64,000 nucleotides of DNA from Methylovulum sp. (GCA_030653435.1 JAURZI010000108.1:1-64000), one strand, 5' to 3'; shown: positions 17,428 through 29,393, counted from the first letter of the stretch. The notes: generated by a model from the sequence alone, not told the origin. Numbers and translations are program-made.

Positions 17428-18440
17428 GGGAAATTCCCCTTTTTATTTAAAGCCATTTTACTAACTGCCATTTTGTTAAAAATGGCTTGGCTTAATTGAT
17501 AAACTGCCATGGCATATAAAGGGCTGTGGTTATATCGGGTCAGGCAATAAAAATTGTCTAAAACCGCCCAGAGCTCTTCGCCTTCTTCCTGTTTTAACGC
17601 AAGAATTTTCACTTTAGTGTCTAAAGCTAACGGCACTGATATTTTTAAGTCGAGTGATTCTAACTCAGCGAGTCTTAAATTCGGCTTAAGGTCGCCATTA
17701 AGGATGGTTTTATATTTATCCCCCCTCGCCTCTACAGGCAATGCGATCCCCAACCCTGTCTGCCAGTGGTGCTTGACGAAATAATTGGCGATACTGCCGA
17801 TCACGTCGGCATGGTCATGCCAAATATCGCGGCGACCATCGTTATCAAAATCAGCAGCATAACGCCTAAAACTGCTGGGCATAAATTGCGGCATGCCCAT
17901 TGCCCCGGCATAAGAACCTTTAAGTTCCAAAGGATCAATCTGTTCGTCACGGCAGAGCAGCAAATAATTTTCCAGCTCACCCTGGAAGAACGCGCTACGC
18001 GGCGGATAGCCGAAGGCCAATGTGTAAAGTGCATCTATGACCCGATGATTGCCGGTATGTTGCCCGTAGCGTGTTTCTACGCCAATGATAGCGACGATGA
18101 TTTCCGCAGGCACACCGTAACGTCGCTGGGCATCCGCCAAGGCTTTGGCATTATCCTGCCAGAACTTAACGCCGCCATCGATGCGGGCTTCCGTCATGAA
18201 AATTTTGCGATAGCGATACCAGGGCAGCGCCTCTGCCGGCGCCTGCATTTTTTTGAGGATGTCGTCTTTTACCGTAGCAGTTGCCAATATTTCTTCCAGA
18301 CTTGATTCATCAAACTGGTGATCGTCAACCATTTTTTTGATAAACAATTGCACAGGTTCGGGTGGTGTCATGCGGGTTGCACAAGCGCTGATAACCAGGC
18401 AGGCGCAAACCAAAAGAATAGGCGTGATGATTTTTTTCAT
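17424..18440 (-). CDS. mltB: Membrane-bound lytic murein transglycosylase B
   Basis: A 338-residue lipoprotein with lipobox VISAC at about residue 20. The catalytic glutamate lies in IIGVETRYGQHTG. Other conserved parts are GSYAGAMGMPQFMPSSF and a DGRRDIW metal-binding loop. The enzyme cleaves between MurNAc and GlcNAc, leaving 1,6-anhydro ends. It overlaps rodA by one base and rlpA by four, so it belongs to the elongation operon. Confidence 0.96.
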   Translation of the reverse strand: MKKIITPILLVCACLVISACATRMTPPEPVQLFIKKMVDDHQFDESSLEEILATATVKDDILKKMQAPAEALPWYRYRKIFMTEARIDGGVKFWQDNAKALADAQRRYGVPAEIIVAIIGVETRYGQHTGNHRVIDALYTLAFGYPPRSAFFQGELENYLLLCRDEQIDPLELKGSYAGAMGMPQFMPSSFRRYAADFDNDGRRDIWHDHADVIGSIANYFVKHHWQTGLGIALPVEARGDKYKTILNGDLKPNLRLAELESLDLKISVPLALDTKVKILALKQEEGEELWAVLDNFYCLTRYNHSPLYAMAVYQLSQAIFNKMAVSKMALNKKGNFP

Positions 18441-19570
18441 TAGCGTGAGAAACGTTTTTTATGCGTGTGTATCGACATCAGGATGCCGAAACCCGCCAGT
18501 AAAGTGACAATAGAAGTACCGCCGTAACTGATTAGGGGCAACGGCACCCCAACCACAGGCAACACACCGATAACCATGCCTATGTTGACGAACACATAGA
18601 CAAAAAAAGTAAAGGCGAGACTGCTGGCCAATAATCGGCTGTATGTCTCCTGCGCCTGGGAGGCGATATATAGGCAGCGGGCGATAATCAATAAATACAG
18701 GACCAGCAGACCCACGCAACCGAACAGGCCGAACTCTTCGGCAAACACGGCAAAAATAAAGTCCGTGGAGCTTTCCGGCAAAAAATCCAGCTCCGATTGG
18801 GTGCTGCCCAGCCAGCCTTTGCCGTAAATGCCGCCGGAACCGATAGCAATTTTTGATTGGATAATATGGTAGCCGCGCCCCAGAGGATCGGCTTCAGGGT
18901 TCAGAAAAGTCAGCACGCGGTCGCGCTGATAGCCGCGCATGAAATGCCATAATATCGGCGTCAATGCGGCCAGCGTGGCAACAATCGCAAACATGAAGCG
19001 CCAGGATAGCCCGGCAAAAAACAACACACCGGCACCCGAACTTGCAACCAGTAAAGCCGTGCCCAAATCCGGCTGTATCGCAATCAATAAGGTGGGTATC
19101 AGGATCAACAACGTCGCGACAGCCAATTGTTTAAACTTGGGCGGCAACGGGTGTTCAGCCAAAAACCACGCGATCATCATCGGTGTCGTAATTTTGATCA
19201 TTTCCGACGGCTGGAAGCGAAAAAGCCCCAGTTCCAACCAGCGTTGCGCGCCTTTGCCTATCTGCCCCATAATCAATACGGCAACCAGCAAAAAAATCCC
19301 CAGGCCGAAAAGCAATGCTGAATAGCGTTTAAACTGGTAAGGATTGACATGCGCCAATACCGTCATCAGAAAAAAAGCCAAGCCAACGCGTGCGCCCTGG
19401 CGTACCAGAATGTCCATATCCTGGCTGCCGGCGCTGTATAAAATCAAAAAACTCAATAACGATGTCAGCAGCAAGCCGATAAACAACGGAATGTCGATAT
19501 GCAGTTTTCTGAGGATGGTACCGATAATTGAAGGCGGCTCAAAATGTTCAGGGCGGGTTTCAGTTTTCAT
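18440..19570 (-). CDS. rodA: Peptidoglycan polymerase RodA
   Basis: A 376-residue SEDS protein with about ten membrane segments. It polymerises glycan strands in the elongasome with PBP2. Key regions are FQPSEMIKITTPMMIAWFLA, QPDLGTALLVA, the loop LDFLPESSTDFIFAVFAEEFG and the closing GVPLPLISYGGTS. The 3' end meets mltB and the 5' end overlaps mrdA by four bases. Confidence 0.98.
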   Translation of the reverse strand: MKTETRPEHFEPPSIIGTILRKLHIDIPLFIGLLLTSLLSFLILYSAGSQDMDILVRQGARVGLAFFLMTVLAHVNPYQFKRYSALLFGLGIFLLVAVLIMGQIGKGAQRWLELGLFRFQPSEMIKITTPMMIAWFLAEHPLPPKFKQLAVATLLILIPTLLIAIQPDLGTALLVASSGAGVLFFAGLSWRFMFAIVATLAALTPILWHFMRGYQRDRVLTFLNPEADPLGRGYHIIQSKIAIGSGGIYGKGWLGSTQSELDFLPESSTDFIFAVFAEEFGLFGCVGLLVLYLLIIARCLYIASQAQETYSRLLASSLAFTFFVYVFVNIGMVIGVLPVVGVPLPLISYGGTSIVTLLAGFGILMSIHTHKKRFSR

Positions 19571-21417
19571 GGTTGTGCTTGTTGATGGCCCTTTAAAAAT
19601 TGCTTGATGACTTGGCCTGCAATAGGTGCTGCCACCGAACCGCCGTGACCGCCATTTTCAGCAATGACTGCCACGGCAATTTGAGGGTCGTCGGCTGGCG
19701 CAAATGCAATAAACAAGGCATGGTCGCGTAATTTAAAGTCTATGTCATTTTCATTGTATTTGGCATTCTGCTTGATATTGAACACCTGCGCGGTTCCGGT
19801 TTTACCGGCAATCTGATAATTGATATTCCTGCCTATGCTTTTGGCGGTACCGCGCTCGCTATGCACGACATTGATCATAGCAGCGATGACATCATCAATA
19901 TTTTGGGATTTCAATGCAATCACGCCTTTATGGATTTCAGGGCCAGGCTTGGTGTCATGAGCACCGACGATTTTATCGACCAAAAAAGGCGTCACAATAT
20001 TGCCCTTATTCGCCAATATCGCCGTCGCCCTGGCCAGTTGTAGCGGTGTCACCTGATGGTAGCCCTGCCCTATGCCGGTAATCAGGGTTTCTCCGGGATA
20101 CCAGGCGCGATTTTTTTGTTCGCGTTTCCATTCGCGCGACGGCAATAGTCCGGGCTTTTCACCGACCAGATCGATGCCCGATTTTTCGCCGAAACCAAAT
20201 TTCTGCAAAAAATCGTGTATATGGTCAATCCCTAAGGTTCCGGCCAAACGATAAAAATACACATCGCAAGATTGCGTGATCGCTTCATTTAAATTGACTG
20301 AGCCATGCCCGCCTTTTCGCCAGTCGCGATATTTATGGCTGACACCGGGCAACTGATAATAGCCCGGACAAAACAGTTTTTGCTGGGCGCTGATGGCATC
20401 ATATTCCAATCCCGCCAGTGCAATAAACGGTTTGATCGTAGATCCGGGCGGGTATAAGCCGCGCAAAGCCCGGTTATAAAGCGGTTGGTTTTCGGACATT
20501 TGCAAAGCCTGATAGGCATCATTGCTGATGCCGACGACAAACGGATTCGGGTCAAATCCCGGACGGCTGGCAAAAACCAGCACACCGCCGGTTTTTATTT
20601 CGATGGCGACCACAGCGCCGTTGTAGTTTTCCAAAGCGTCATATGCTGTCTTTTGCAAATCAATATCCAAAGTCAAATAAAGATTTGCACCGGGATCAGG
20701 GGCTGTTTCGTTCAGGGTATTAAGGGAGCGCGCCTGCACATTGGTTTCAATTTCTGCATAGCCGGTCTTGCCGTGCAATTCTGATTCATAGCTGCTTTCT
20801 ATACCCAGCTTGCCGATGTGCGTGGTTCCGCGATATTCAGACACCGGCAATTCCTTTATTTCGGTTTCATTGATCCGACCCACATAACCCACAACATGAG
20901 CCGCCAAATCTCCGTAAGGGTAATGCCTGACCAATTGGGTATGGATGTCGACACCGGGAAAATAAGGCCTAACGACAGCAAATTTTGCCAGCTCTTCGTC
21001 GTTCATGTTTAACAACAGCGGCGTACTGGTAAAACGTTTTTGGCGCTTGCGTTGCTTTTGATAAAGTTCGATCTTTTCGTCAGGTATCGCCAGCAGTTGT
21101 TGCAGCTTCAACAAGGTGTCATCAATATTGCTGATTTGTTCGGGGATAAGCTCCAGGCTGTATGAAGGCGTATTTTCAGCGAGGATCTTGCCTTGCCGGT
21201 CGTAGATAATGCCCCGGGTGGGCACGAGCGGGATAATTTTTACGCTGTTGCTTTTGGCCATAGACGCATAATGCTCATGGCCGACTATCTGCAAATAAAC
21301 CAGCCGCACAACCAGGGAAGAGGTCAACAGGATAATCACGACAAATGACGCGATAATACGGTTAGTAAATAAACGGTTCTCCACCGTGTTGTCTTTTACA
21401 GCATAAATTCGGGACAT
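19567..21417 (-). CDS. mrdA: Penicillin-binding protein 2
   Basis: A 616-residue transpeptidase of the elongasome. One N-terminal membrane segment (about 20-42) is followed by the pedestal domain. The catalytic domain has GSTIKPF (Ser about 326, Lys about 329), the SxN-type SCD and KTGTAQ. I chose MSRIYAVKD at 21417, since the upstream extension is not family-like. It follows mreD by 10 bases and overlaps rodA. Confidence 0.97.
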   Translation of the reverse strand: MSRIYAVKDNTVENRLFTNRIIASFVVIILLTSSLVVRLVYLQIVGHEHYASMAKSNSVKIIPLVPTRGIIYDRQGKILAENTPSYSLELIPEQISNIDDTLLKLQQLLAIPDEKIELYQKQRKRQKRFTSTPLLLNMNDEELAKFAVVRPYFPGVDIHTQLVRHYPYGDLAAHVVGYVGRINETEIKELPVSEYRGTTHIGKLGIESSYESELHGKTGYAEIETNVQARSLNTLNETAPDPGANLYLTLDIDLQKTAYDALENYNGAVVAIEIKTGGVLVFASRPGFDPNPFVVGISNDAYQALQMSENQPLYNRALRGLYPPGSTIKPFIALAGLEYDAISAQQKLFCPGYYQLPGVSHKYRDWRKGGHGSVNLNEAITQSCDVYFYRLAGTLGIDHIHDFLQKFGFGEKSGIDLVGEKPGLLPSREWKREQKNRAWYPGETLITGIGQGYHQVTPLQLARATAILANKGNIVTPFLVDKIVGAHDTKPGPEIHKGVIALKSQNIDDVIAAMINVVHSERGTAKSIGRNINYQIAGKTGTAQVFNIKQNAKYNENDIDFKLRDHALFIAFAPADDPQIAVAVIAENGGHGGSVAAPIAGQVIKQFLKGHQQAQP

Positions 21418-21427
21418 GGGCTGCCGC

Positions 21428-21913
21428 TTACTCTTTAATGCGTCGGGACAATCGGACAAAGCGCATCGCGGTGTAAACCATAGGCCAAAACAGCGTGCCG
21501 GTAAATACAGGTAACCAGAAAGTACCGTGCAGTTGTGCAGGATGTTGTAGGTTTTTAATTAAAAAAAGCAATAATTGGGAAAGTAACAGACAGAAAAAGA
21601 TAAACAGCCCCTGCTGCAAAATTGGAAACTGGCGCAAGCGCTTATGCAGTTTCAGACAAATATAAATGACCAGGGAATAAGCCAGCGCGTATTGGCCAAA
21701 TAACCTGCCTGTCAACACATCGGTGAGCAAACCGAAGCCCCAGGCATGGAAAATGCCAACACGTTCCGGTACGGCCAATGACCAGTAAATCAGCACCAAT
21801 AACACCCAATCAGGGTTAAATACTGACAGTTCAGGTGGTAAGGGCGCTATTCTTAAGCACATCGCCAATATCATACTCAAAATAATCTTACCAAAACCAT
21901 AGTAATTACTCAT
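21428..21913 (-). CDS. mreD: Rod shape-determining protein MreD
   Basis: A 161-residue inner-membrane protein with five or six hydrophobic segments. Typical parts are LRIAPLPPELSVFNPDWVLL near the N-terminus and the GLLTDVLTGRLFGQYAL loop. It links MreB and MreC to the wall synthases. It overlaps mreC by eight bases. Confidence 0.95.
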   Translation of the reverse strand: MSNYYGFGKIILSMILAMCLRIAPLPPELSVFNPDWVLLVLIYWSLAVPERVGIFHAWGFGLLTDVLTGRLFGQYALAYSLVIYICLKLHKRLRQFPILQQGLFIFFCLLLSQLLLFLIKNLQHPAQLHGTFWLPVFTGTLFWPMVYTAMRFVRLSRRIKE

Positions 21914-22793
21914 GAGGCGTCGCCTTGCTTGCGGGTTCGGTTACCGGCGGTTTTGAGATGAGCGGAACCGGTGTTGAATTGCTCCAAACTATCATCAGTT
22001 CCCTGTTCCTATCCAGTTTTGCTTTAGGGGTTGCCGTAATGTTCGCGAACGGTTTGTTAAGCTCCGAAGTAAATTCATCGACTACGGCGACAGGGTAACC
22101 TTGCGGAAACGTCCCTCCCAACCCCGAAGTTATCAACAGATCCCCAGGACGAATATCGGCATTGCTAGGCAAAAAAGGCAATATTAATCGGTTGATTTGG
22201 CCGCTACCGACTGCAATTGTCAATAAACCGTTACGATTAACCTGCACCGGAATGGCATGATTGGGGTCGGTAATCAGCATAATTTCAGAACTTAGCGGCA
22301 ATGCGCGAAAAACCTGCCCAACGACACCATTGGCATCGAGCACCGGCTGTTGGGAATGGACGCCGAAACGTGTGCCCTTATTGACCACGACAATGTGTTC
22401 GTAAGGTGCCATATTGACGGACAGCAATTCTGCTATCAACACCTGTTCGCCTAACTTAAAGGAGTTTTCCAATAACGCGCGCAAACGGATATTTTCTTTT
22501 TCCAACGCCTCAAATTTGAGCAGTTGGGTTTGATGGATGAGTTGGTCTTCGCGTAGCCGTTCGTTATCTTTTTTTAACGTGGCATAGGAACTGATCGACT
22601 CGCTAGCCTGCTCAACCATCACCGTAGGCAAATCGACCAGATATTTTATGGGGTCGATAAAAAAAGATAATGTGGCACGCAGAAAGTCCAATTGCTGGCT
22701 TCTATGTTCGGCAACCAATAATGCAATCGAAGCGATGACAGCCACAAGCAGGCGGGTATTAATGGATGGGCCGGTAGCGAATAAAAGTTTTAT
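21906..22793 (-). CDS. mreC: Rod shape-determining protein MreC, probable ATA start
   Basis: A periplasmic scaffold protein with a membrane segment (about 10-28), a coiled coil (about 70-105) and two beta domains with ELLSVNMAPYEHIVVVNKGT and DLLITSGLGGTFPQGYPVAVV. No ATG fits the family N-terminus. A frame from ATA at 22791-22793 gives KLLFATGPSINTRLLVAV, which matches the normal MreC opening, and it has GAGGA eight bases upstream. The next usable start is GTG 22745, which has no Shine-Dalgarno and would cut the start of the membrane helix. So it is either a rare ATA start or a recent ATG-to-ATA change. The gene itself is secure. Confidence 0.9.
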   Translation of the reverse strand: MKLLFATGPSINTRLLVAVIASIALLVAEHRSQQLDFLRATLSFFIDPIKYLVDLPTVMVEQASESISSYATLKKDNERLREDQLIHQTQLLKFEALEKENIRLRALLENSFKLGEQVLIAELLSVNMAPYEHIVVVNKGTRFGVHSQQPVLDANGVVGQVFRALPLSSEIMLITDPNHAIPVQVNRNGLLTIAVGSGQINRLILPFLPSNADIRPGDLLITSGLGGTFPQGYPVAVVDEFTSELNKPFANITATPKAKLDRNRELMIVWSNSTPVPLISKPPVTEPASKATPHE

Positions 22794-22996
22794 GGCAGGA
22801 TTCCTCGTTTTGTATTTCCTGCATGAGTGGCCACTCGATGTGGTGAGGCATTGCAGGAATAATGTTCTATCTACCCCTGGCTAACGGTGGGTTTGCGATG
22901 CAGACAGCCCGGAGCAAACTATCTGCATTGAATGTTATCTACTCAAGGGCTATTCAGGGGAAGTTTGCCCAACCGGCATAAAGACGAGTGTAGACA

Positions 22997-24055
<1,059 letters not shown>

Positions 24056-24152
24056 TTAAGGAATAAAAATAGTAATACTGTATCAATCAAGCGGGTATTT
24101 GAGCAAGATATAAAGTATCATATTTAATTTGCCGGTTGGTATGGAGTGATAG

Positions 24153-24440
24153 GTGTTGCTAACAACAGAAGATGTAAAAAAAATTGCCTACCTGGCACGC
24201 TTGGGCATCGAAGACCACGACTTTGACTCATATACAAAAGATTTGTCGGGCATGCTCGAATTAATGACCAGCATGAACGGACTGGATACGGAAAATGTAG
24301 CCGCCATGGCCCACCCATTGGATCAGGTACAACGCTTGCGAGATGATGCCGTCACCGAAACTGACCAACGCGGCCACTTCCAAGCCATAGCTCCACAAAT
24401 CGAAGACGGCTTGTACCTAGTGCCGAAAGTGATAGAGTAA
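24153..24440 (+). CDS. gatC: Asp-tRNA(Asn)/Glu-tRNA(Gln) amidotransferase subunit C
   Basis: A 95-residue subunit that clamps GatA to GatB. It starts with GTG ([17 protein letters not shown]), with GGAG upstream, and has the conserved [14 protein letters not shown] and [10 protein letters not shown] ends. With gatA and gatB it makes Gln-tRNA or Asn-tRNA from the misacylated tRNA. Confidence 0.97.
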   Translation: MLLTTEDVKKIAYLARLGIEDHDFDSYTKDLSGMLELMTSMNGLDTENVAAMAHPLDQVQRLRDDAVTETDQRGHFQAIAPQIEDGLYLVPKVIE

Positions 24441-24450
24441 GGAAATCGCC

Positions 24451-25920
24451 ATGCATACCAAAACCATTAAGGAATTAGCGCAAGGTTTGCGCTCCCGAGA
24501 ATTCTCCAGCGTCGAATTAACCCGACACTTTTTGGCCCGCACCGAACAGCATAAAGACTTGAATGCCTTTGTCACCGTCACCGAAGACTTGGCTCTGCAA
24601 GCCGCAGAAGCCGCGGATGTCCGCATTGCCAATGGCGATACGGCACTATTGGCCGGCATACCTATTGCCCAGAAAGACATTTTCTGTACCTTGGGCGTCA
24701 AGACCAGTTGCGGTTCGAAAATGCTGGATAATTTTATTGCCCCCTACAATGCCACAGTCGTTGAAAAGCTGAACGAGGCGGGCGCCGTTATGCTCGGCAA
24801 ACTCAATATGGACGAGTTTGCGATGGGATCGTCCAATGAAAACAGCTATTACGGTGTCGTTAAAAATCCCTGGGACAAAAGCGCCGTATCCGGCGGTTCA
24901 TCAGGCGGCTCCGCAGTGGCGGTTGCAGCCAAGCTTGCTGTATGCGTTACCGGCACGGATACCGGAGGTTCAATTCGCCAACCCGCCGCCTTTTGTGGCA
25001 TCACCGGCCTTAAGCCGACGTATGGGCGGGTTTCCCGTTACGGTATGGTAGCGTACGCCTCCAGCCTGGATCAGGGCGGCCCGATGGCACGTAGCGCTGA
25101 AGACGCAGCCATCCTGCTGCAAGCCATGGCGGGGTTCGACGAAAAAGATTCAACTAGCGTCGACCATCCGGTACCTGATTATACGGCCTCGCTGAACCAG
25201 CCGTTGGCTGGCCTGAAAATCGGCTTACCTGCAGAGTTTTTTGGAACAGGTTTAAGCCATAATATCGCAACCGATCTTGCTAATGCGATTAATGAATACC
25301 GGCGGTTAGGCGCGGAAATTATCGACCTCTCGATGCCTACCCTAAAACTAGCCATCCCTGTCTATTATGTTATTGCATCCGCCGAGTGCTCATCCAACTT
25401 ATCGCGTTTCGATGGTGTCCGCTACGGCTATCGTTGTGAAAATCCGGTGGATTTGACTGATTTATATACCCGTTCGCGCGGCGAAGGTTTTGGTAAGGAA
25501 GTCAAGCGGCGCATACTAATGGGCACTTATGCCTTGTCGGCCGGCTATTACGATGCCTATTACCTAAAGGCACAAAAAATACGCCGGCTCATCAGCGATG
25601 ATTTTAAAAACGCGCTGGCTCAAGTCGATGTCATCATGAGCCCGGTCACGCCCACTAACGCCTTCGGTATCGGCGAGAAAACAACCGACCCCATCCAGAT
25701 GTATCTGGAAGACTTGTACACCATTGCAATCAATCTCGCAGGCCTGCCTGCCATCTCAATCCCCGCTGGTTTGAGCGCTGCTAAGGAAGGCGGCATTGCA
25801 ATGCCGGTCGGGCTGCAAATTATCGGTAATTATTTTACAGAAACCAAGCTGTTGAATATCGCCCATCAATATCAGCAAGTAACCGATTGGCATCAACGTA
25901 TGCCTTACGGTTTTGAATAA
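24451..25920 (+). CDS. gatA: Asp-tRNA(Asn)/Glu-tRNA(Gln) amidotransferase subunit A
   Basis: A 489-residue amidase that frees ammonia from glutamine. The Ser-cisSer-Lys triad is visible: the lysine in IPIAQKDIF, the cis-serine in [11 protein letters not shown] and the nucleophile in [14 protein letters not shown]. It is full length for GatA. It lies ten bases after gatC and ten before the chosen gatB start. Confidence 0.98.
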   Translation: MHTKTIKELAQGLRSREFSSVELTRHFLARTEQHKDLNAFVTVTEDLALQAAEAADVRIANGDTALLAGIPIAQKDIFCTLGVKTSCGSKMLDNFIAPYNATVVEKLNEAGAVMLGKLNMDEFAMGSSNENSYYGVVKNPWDKSAVSGGSSGGSAVAVAAKLAVCVTGTDTGGSIRQPAAFCGITGLKPTYGRVSRYGMVAYASSLDQGGPMARSAEDAAILLQAMAGFDEKDSTSVDHPVPDYTASLNQPLAGLKIGLPAEFFGTGLSHNIATDLANAINEYRRLGAEIIDLSMPTLKLAIPVYYVIASAECSSNLSRFDGVRYGYRCENPVDLTDLYTRSRGEGFGKEVKRRILMGTYALSAGYYDAYYLKAQKIRRLISDDFKNALAQVDVIMSPVTPTNAFGIGEKTTDPIQMYLEDLYTIAINLAGLPAISIPAGLSAAKEGGIAMPVGLQIIGNYFTETKLLNIAHQYQQVTDWHQRMPYGFE

Positions 25921-25930
25921 AGGGGAAACC

Positions 25931-27376
25931 ATGAGCGCAAACCAATGGGAAGCCGTCATCGGTCTTGAAATCCATACCCAACTCGCAACAAAATCAAAGA
26001 TTTTTTCCGGCGCTCCTACCGCATATGGCGCAGCACCCAATACCCAGGCTTGCGCGGTTGACTTAGGTCTGCCTGGCGTATTGCCGGTCCTCAATAAGGA
26101 TACCGTCTATAAGGCCGTGATGTTCGGTATGGCTATAGAAGCCGAGATTGCGCCTTATTCGGTGTTCGCCAGAAAAAATTACTTTTATCCCGACCTGCCT
26201 AAAGGCTATCAAATCAGCCAGATGGATTTGCCTATTGTCGGTGTCGGGCATCTCGATATCGACGTGGACGGCGACACCAAACGCATCCACATCACACGAG
26301 CGCATCTCGAAGAAGACGCAGGTAAATCGCTGCATGAAAATTTTCATGGCTTGAGCGGCATTGATTTAAACCGTGCCGGTACGCCTTTGTTGGAAATTGT
26401 TTCAGAACCCGATATGCGTTCCGCCAAAGAAGCTGTCGCATATATGCGTAAACTGCATGAACTGGTGCGTTATCTGGGAATCTGCGACGGTAATATGCAG
26501 GAAGGCTCGTTCCGCTGCGATGCCAACGTTTCGGTGCGCCCTAAAGGCCAGCAAGCTTTCGGCACACGTGCCGAAATTAAAAACATCAACTCGTTCAAAT
26601 TTGTTGAAAAAGCTATTAATCACGAAATCGAACGGCAAATCGAATTAATAGAAGGTGGTGGTAAAGTCATTCAGGAAACCCGCTTGTATGATTCGGTTAA
26701 AGATGAAACCCGCTCCATGCGTAGCAAAGAAGAAGCCAATGATTACCGCTATTTTCCCGACCCTGACTTATTACCCGTAGCCATAGATGATGCTTTTAAA
26801 GCGCAGGTAAAAGCCGCGTTGCCGGAATTGCCCGATGCTAAAAAACTGCGTTTTAAAACCCAGTATCAGTTGGATAATGAAAATGCTGCGATCCTGACTT
26901 CATTTCGCGCCATGGCGGATTATTTTGAAGCCGTCGTCCAAATATCAGGCTGTGACGCCAAACTTTGCGCCAATTGGATCACCGGTGACCTTTCCGCCGC
27001 ACTCAATAAAGCGGATCTGGATATTGGTGCATCGCCCGTCAATACGAGGCAACTGGCAGGTTTATTAGCGCGCATCAGCGATGGCACTATTTCCGGTAAA
27101 ATCGCCAAGCAAGTTTTTGAGGAACTTTGGTTACACCCCGATGCTAACGCCGACCAAATTATCGACGCAAAAGGCCTCAAGCAAATTACTGACACCGGCG
27201 CTATAGAGGCCATTATCGATAAAATCATTGCTGATAATCCAGGACAAGTAGAGCAGTACCGTAGCGGCAAAGATAAAGTATTCGGTTTTTTTGTCGGCCA
27301 AGTCATGAAAGAAATGCAAGGCAAGGCCAACCCGGCTGAAGTTAATAAAATGCTGGTTGCTAAGCTTAAGGCTTAA
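25931..27376 (+). CDS. gatB: Asp-tRNA(Asn)/Glu-tRNA(Gln) amidotransferase subunit B
   Basis: A 481-residue subunit that binds the misacylated tRNA, phosphorylates the side chain and adds ammonia. Visible are [18 protein letters not shown], the [16 protein letters not shown] block, [14 protein letters not shown] and the helical YqeY-like tail. The start has AGGGG upstream. An in-frame ATG at 25913 would overlap gatA but looks less likely. It reads toward the origin region. Confidence 0.98.
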   Translation: MSANQWEAVIGLEIHTQLATKSKIFSGAPTAYGAAPNTQACAVDLGLPGVLPVLNKDTVYKAVMFGMAIEAEIAPYSVFARKNYFYPDLPKGYQISQMDLPIVGVGHLDIDVDGDTKRIHITRAHLEEDAGKSLHENFHGLSGIDLNRAGTPLLEIVSEPDMRSAKEAVAYMRKLHELVRYLGICDGNMQEGSFRCDANVSVRPKGQQAFGTRAEIKNINSFKFVEKAINHEIERQIELIEGGGKVIQETRLYDSVKDETRSMRSKEEANDYRYFPDPDLLPVAIDDAFKAQVKAALPELPDAKKLRFKTQYQLDNENAAILTSFRAMADYFEAVVQISGCDAKLCANWITGDLSAALNKADLDIGASPVNTRQLAGLLARISDGTISGKIAKQVFEELWLHPDANADQIIDAKGLKQITDTGAIEAIIDKIIADNPGQVEQYRSGKDKVFGFFVGQVMKEMQGKANPAEVNKMLVAKLKA

Positions 27377-27385
27377 AATTACAGA

Positions 27386-27407
27386 TGAGTGGCTCGACAG
27401 CCACTCA
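27386..27407 (+). terminator. Perfect hairpin after gatB
   Basis: TGAGTGGCT pairs with AGCCACTCA around a 4-base loop, ten bases after the gatB stop. No T-run follows, so it is a hairpin of likely terminator or RNA-stabilising role rather than a classical intrinsic terminator. Confidence 0.45.
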
Positions 27408-27769
27408 GTAACCTTATAAACCGGGTAAGTCTGGCACCCTCCCTTACCTGGAAATATTCGCTAACATATTACTCCAAGCTGCCTAAGTAATATTGATAGA
27501 AGCCGAACACGGCAATACTTAAAGATAATCCCTCCCCTGCGTTTAAAACTGCTTAGAATCAACCCTGCCGTACTATACGGCGCCTTGCCCGCCCTTTGTA
27601 TATTCAATACTGAAAAATGTCTTAAAAAGGCATCCACATAGCATAAAGCCTATTACCCAATAAGATCCGCACATATAGATCGTTAATAAACGCTTTCGTA
27701 TCAAAAGTTAGCCTATGAATACTGTGTTTGTTTGCTTTGAAACGACCTACGCCACAGCCAATAATAAAA

Positions 27770-28200
27770 GATTATATTTTTTAAATTTATTACTATTAGT
27801 CCATTAAAAACCTGTGGAAAAGTCATACACGGCATTTTAAATCATTAGCTTAGCCGATAAATATAGGTGTTTGTTATTTGTGTATAAGCTGTGCATAAAT
27901 AAACCAGTAATAATAACGATATTTTATACACAGTCTTACCTACAGGAAAAGCCTGCTTTATACACATACTTATCCCCATAATAGCGCTTAAAAAGTATCT
28001 GGTTAAATGCTAGGACATAAAGTTCATTGGGCTTCATTCATGTCCGAATGCTCAGTAATCAGCTTGAAATATGATCCATTGCTGTGGGTAAATCTGTGGA
28101 TAACCTAGCGCACTTCAGTGGATATTGTTGGGTATAAAAAATGAATTTATTGATGCCTTTTAGTTGCCCACAACTTATTAACAACCATATAACAATGTTA
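27770..28200. other. oriC: Putative chromosomal origin (oriC)
   Basis: An AT-rich, gene-free stretch before dnaN with clustered DnaA boxes. A perfect TGTGGATAA is at 28095-28103. Variants are TGTGTATAA at 27879-27887, TGTGCATAA at 27890-27898, TTATACACA at 27924-27932 and 27958-27966, and TTATCCCCA at 27970-27978. AT-only runs near 27775-27795 and 28180-28215 could be unwinding sites. Two parS sites lie 2.3 kb to the right. The gap from 27408 to 27770 holds no gene that I see. Confidence 0.75.
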
Positions 28201-28285
28201 TAATTAACATAACTTATTGAATAAAGAATTAAAAATTGGCTTACCCCCAGTTTTTTACCTAGCTAATAGTAATAATATAAAGAAT

Positions 28286-29386
28286 ATGAAATTTATTATA
28301 AATAGAGAAGAAATCCTGGCACCTTTGCAACAAATTGTCAGCGTAATAGAAAAAAGGCAGACGATGCCTATTCTTGCGAATGTGTTGATGATGATTGATG
28401 ATAACCAACTGGTTTTAACCGGCACTGATTTGGAAATTCAGATTATCGCTAAAATTCAGATCACCACAACATCAACCGGTTCTGTCACGGTACCGGCCAG
28501 AAAGTTCCTTGATATTTGCCGGTTATTACCGACCGGTGCTGAAATAAAATTTGAGCAACAAGATGACAGAGTTAAGATTTTATCCAACCGCAGCCGTTTT
28601 TCATTAAGCTGTTTGCCCGCTGAAAATTACCCTGAATTTGCCGAGTCCAGTTTTGAAAACCAGTTTTTTATCAATTCGGGTAAATTAAAAAAAGCTTTGG
28701 ACAAAACTATTTTTTGCATGGCTAATCAGGATGTCCGTTATTATTTGAACGGTTTGCTACTTAATATTTCCAACAGCAAATTAAAGCTGGTCGCTTCCGA
28801 TGGTCATCGCTTATCTATTTATGAAGACCAACTTGATCAGGCGACAGGTTTTGAAGCCAGGATTATTCTTCCGAGAAAAGGTGTCTTGGAATTATGCCGA
28901 TTGCTGGATGATTCTGAAACAGAGATCAAAGTTGAATTTTCTAGTAACAATATCAAGATATTTTTTAACAACCTGATTTTTTCAGCGAAATTGGTTGATT
29001 CCAAATACCCTGATTTCAGCAAAGTTTTTCAGCAGGATTTTTTCAATCAAATACACATTCAAAAACAATTGTTAAAAGAAGCATTAACACGTGTTGCGAT
29101 TTTATCGAATGAAAAATTCAAGGGGGTTACGTTCGATATTAGCCCTGATAGCTTAAGGATCAGCACGCATAATCCAGAGCATGATGAAGCGGAAGAAGAA
29201 TTATTTATCGAATATCAAGGTGAAGTATTATCTATTGCTTTTAACGCACAATATTTACTGGATGCGGTTGCCAATCTTGATTCTGAACTAGCCGTGTTAA
29301 CTATCGCAAGCAATGCAAGCAGTTGCTTTATTGATGAACCCAACGAATGTCCCTATAAATTTATTGTCATGCCGATGAGATTGTAA
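28286..29386 (+). CDS. dnaN: DNA polymerase III sliding clamp
   Basis: A 366-residue beta clamp that dimerises around DNA and tethers polymerase III. It opens MKFIINREEILAPLQQIVSVIEKRQTMPIL, and shows LKLVASDGHRLSIYE and the C-terminal clamp end YKFIVMPMRL. I chose ATG 28286 from the family N-terminus. An in-frame ATG at 28217 would add 23 unlikely residues. It is first in dnaN-recF-gyrB-lgt. Confidence 0.99.
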   Translation: MKFIINREEILAPLQQIVSVIEKRQTMPILANVLMMIDDNQLVLTGTDLEIQIIAKIQITTTSTGSVTVPARKFLDICRLLPTGAEIKFEQQDDRVKILSNRSRFSLSCLPAENYPEFAESSFENQFFINSGKLKKALDKTIFCMANQDVRYYLNGLLLNISNSKLKLVASDGHRLSIYEDQLDQATGFEARIILPRKGVLELCRLLDDSETEIKVEFSSNNIKIFFNNLIFSAKLVDSKYPDFSKVFQQDFFNQIHIQKQLLKEALTRVAILSNEKFKGVTFDISPDSLRISTHNPEHDEAEEELFIEYQGEVLSIAFNAQYLLDAVANLDSELAVLTIASNASSCFIDEPNECPYKFIVMPMRL

Positions 29387-29393
29387 TCGGCTC

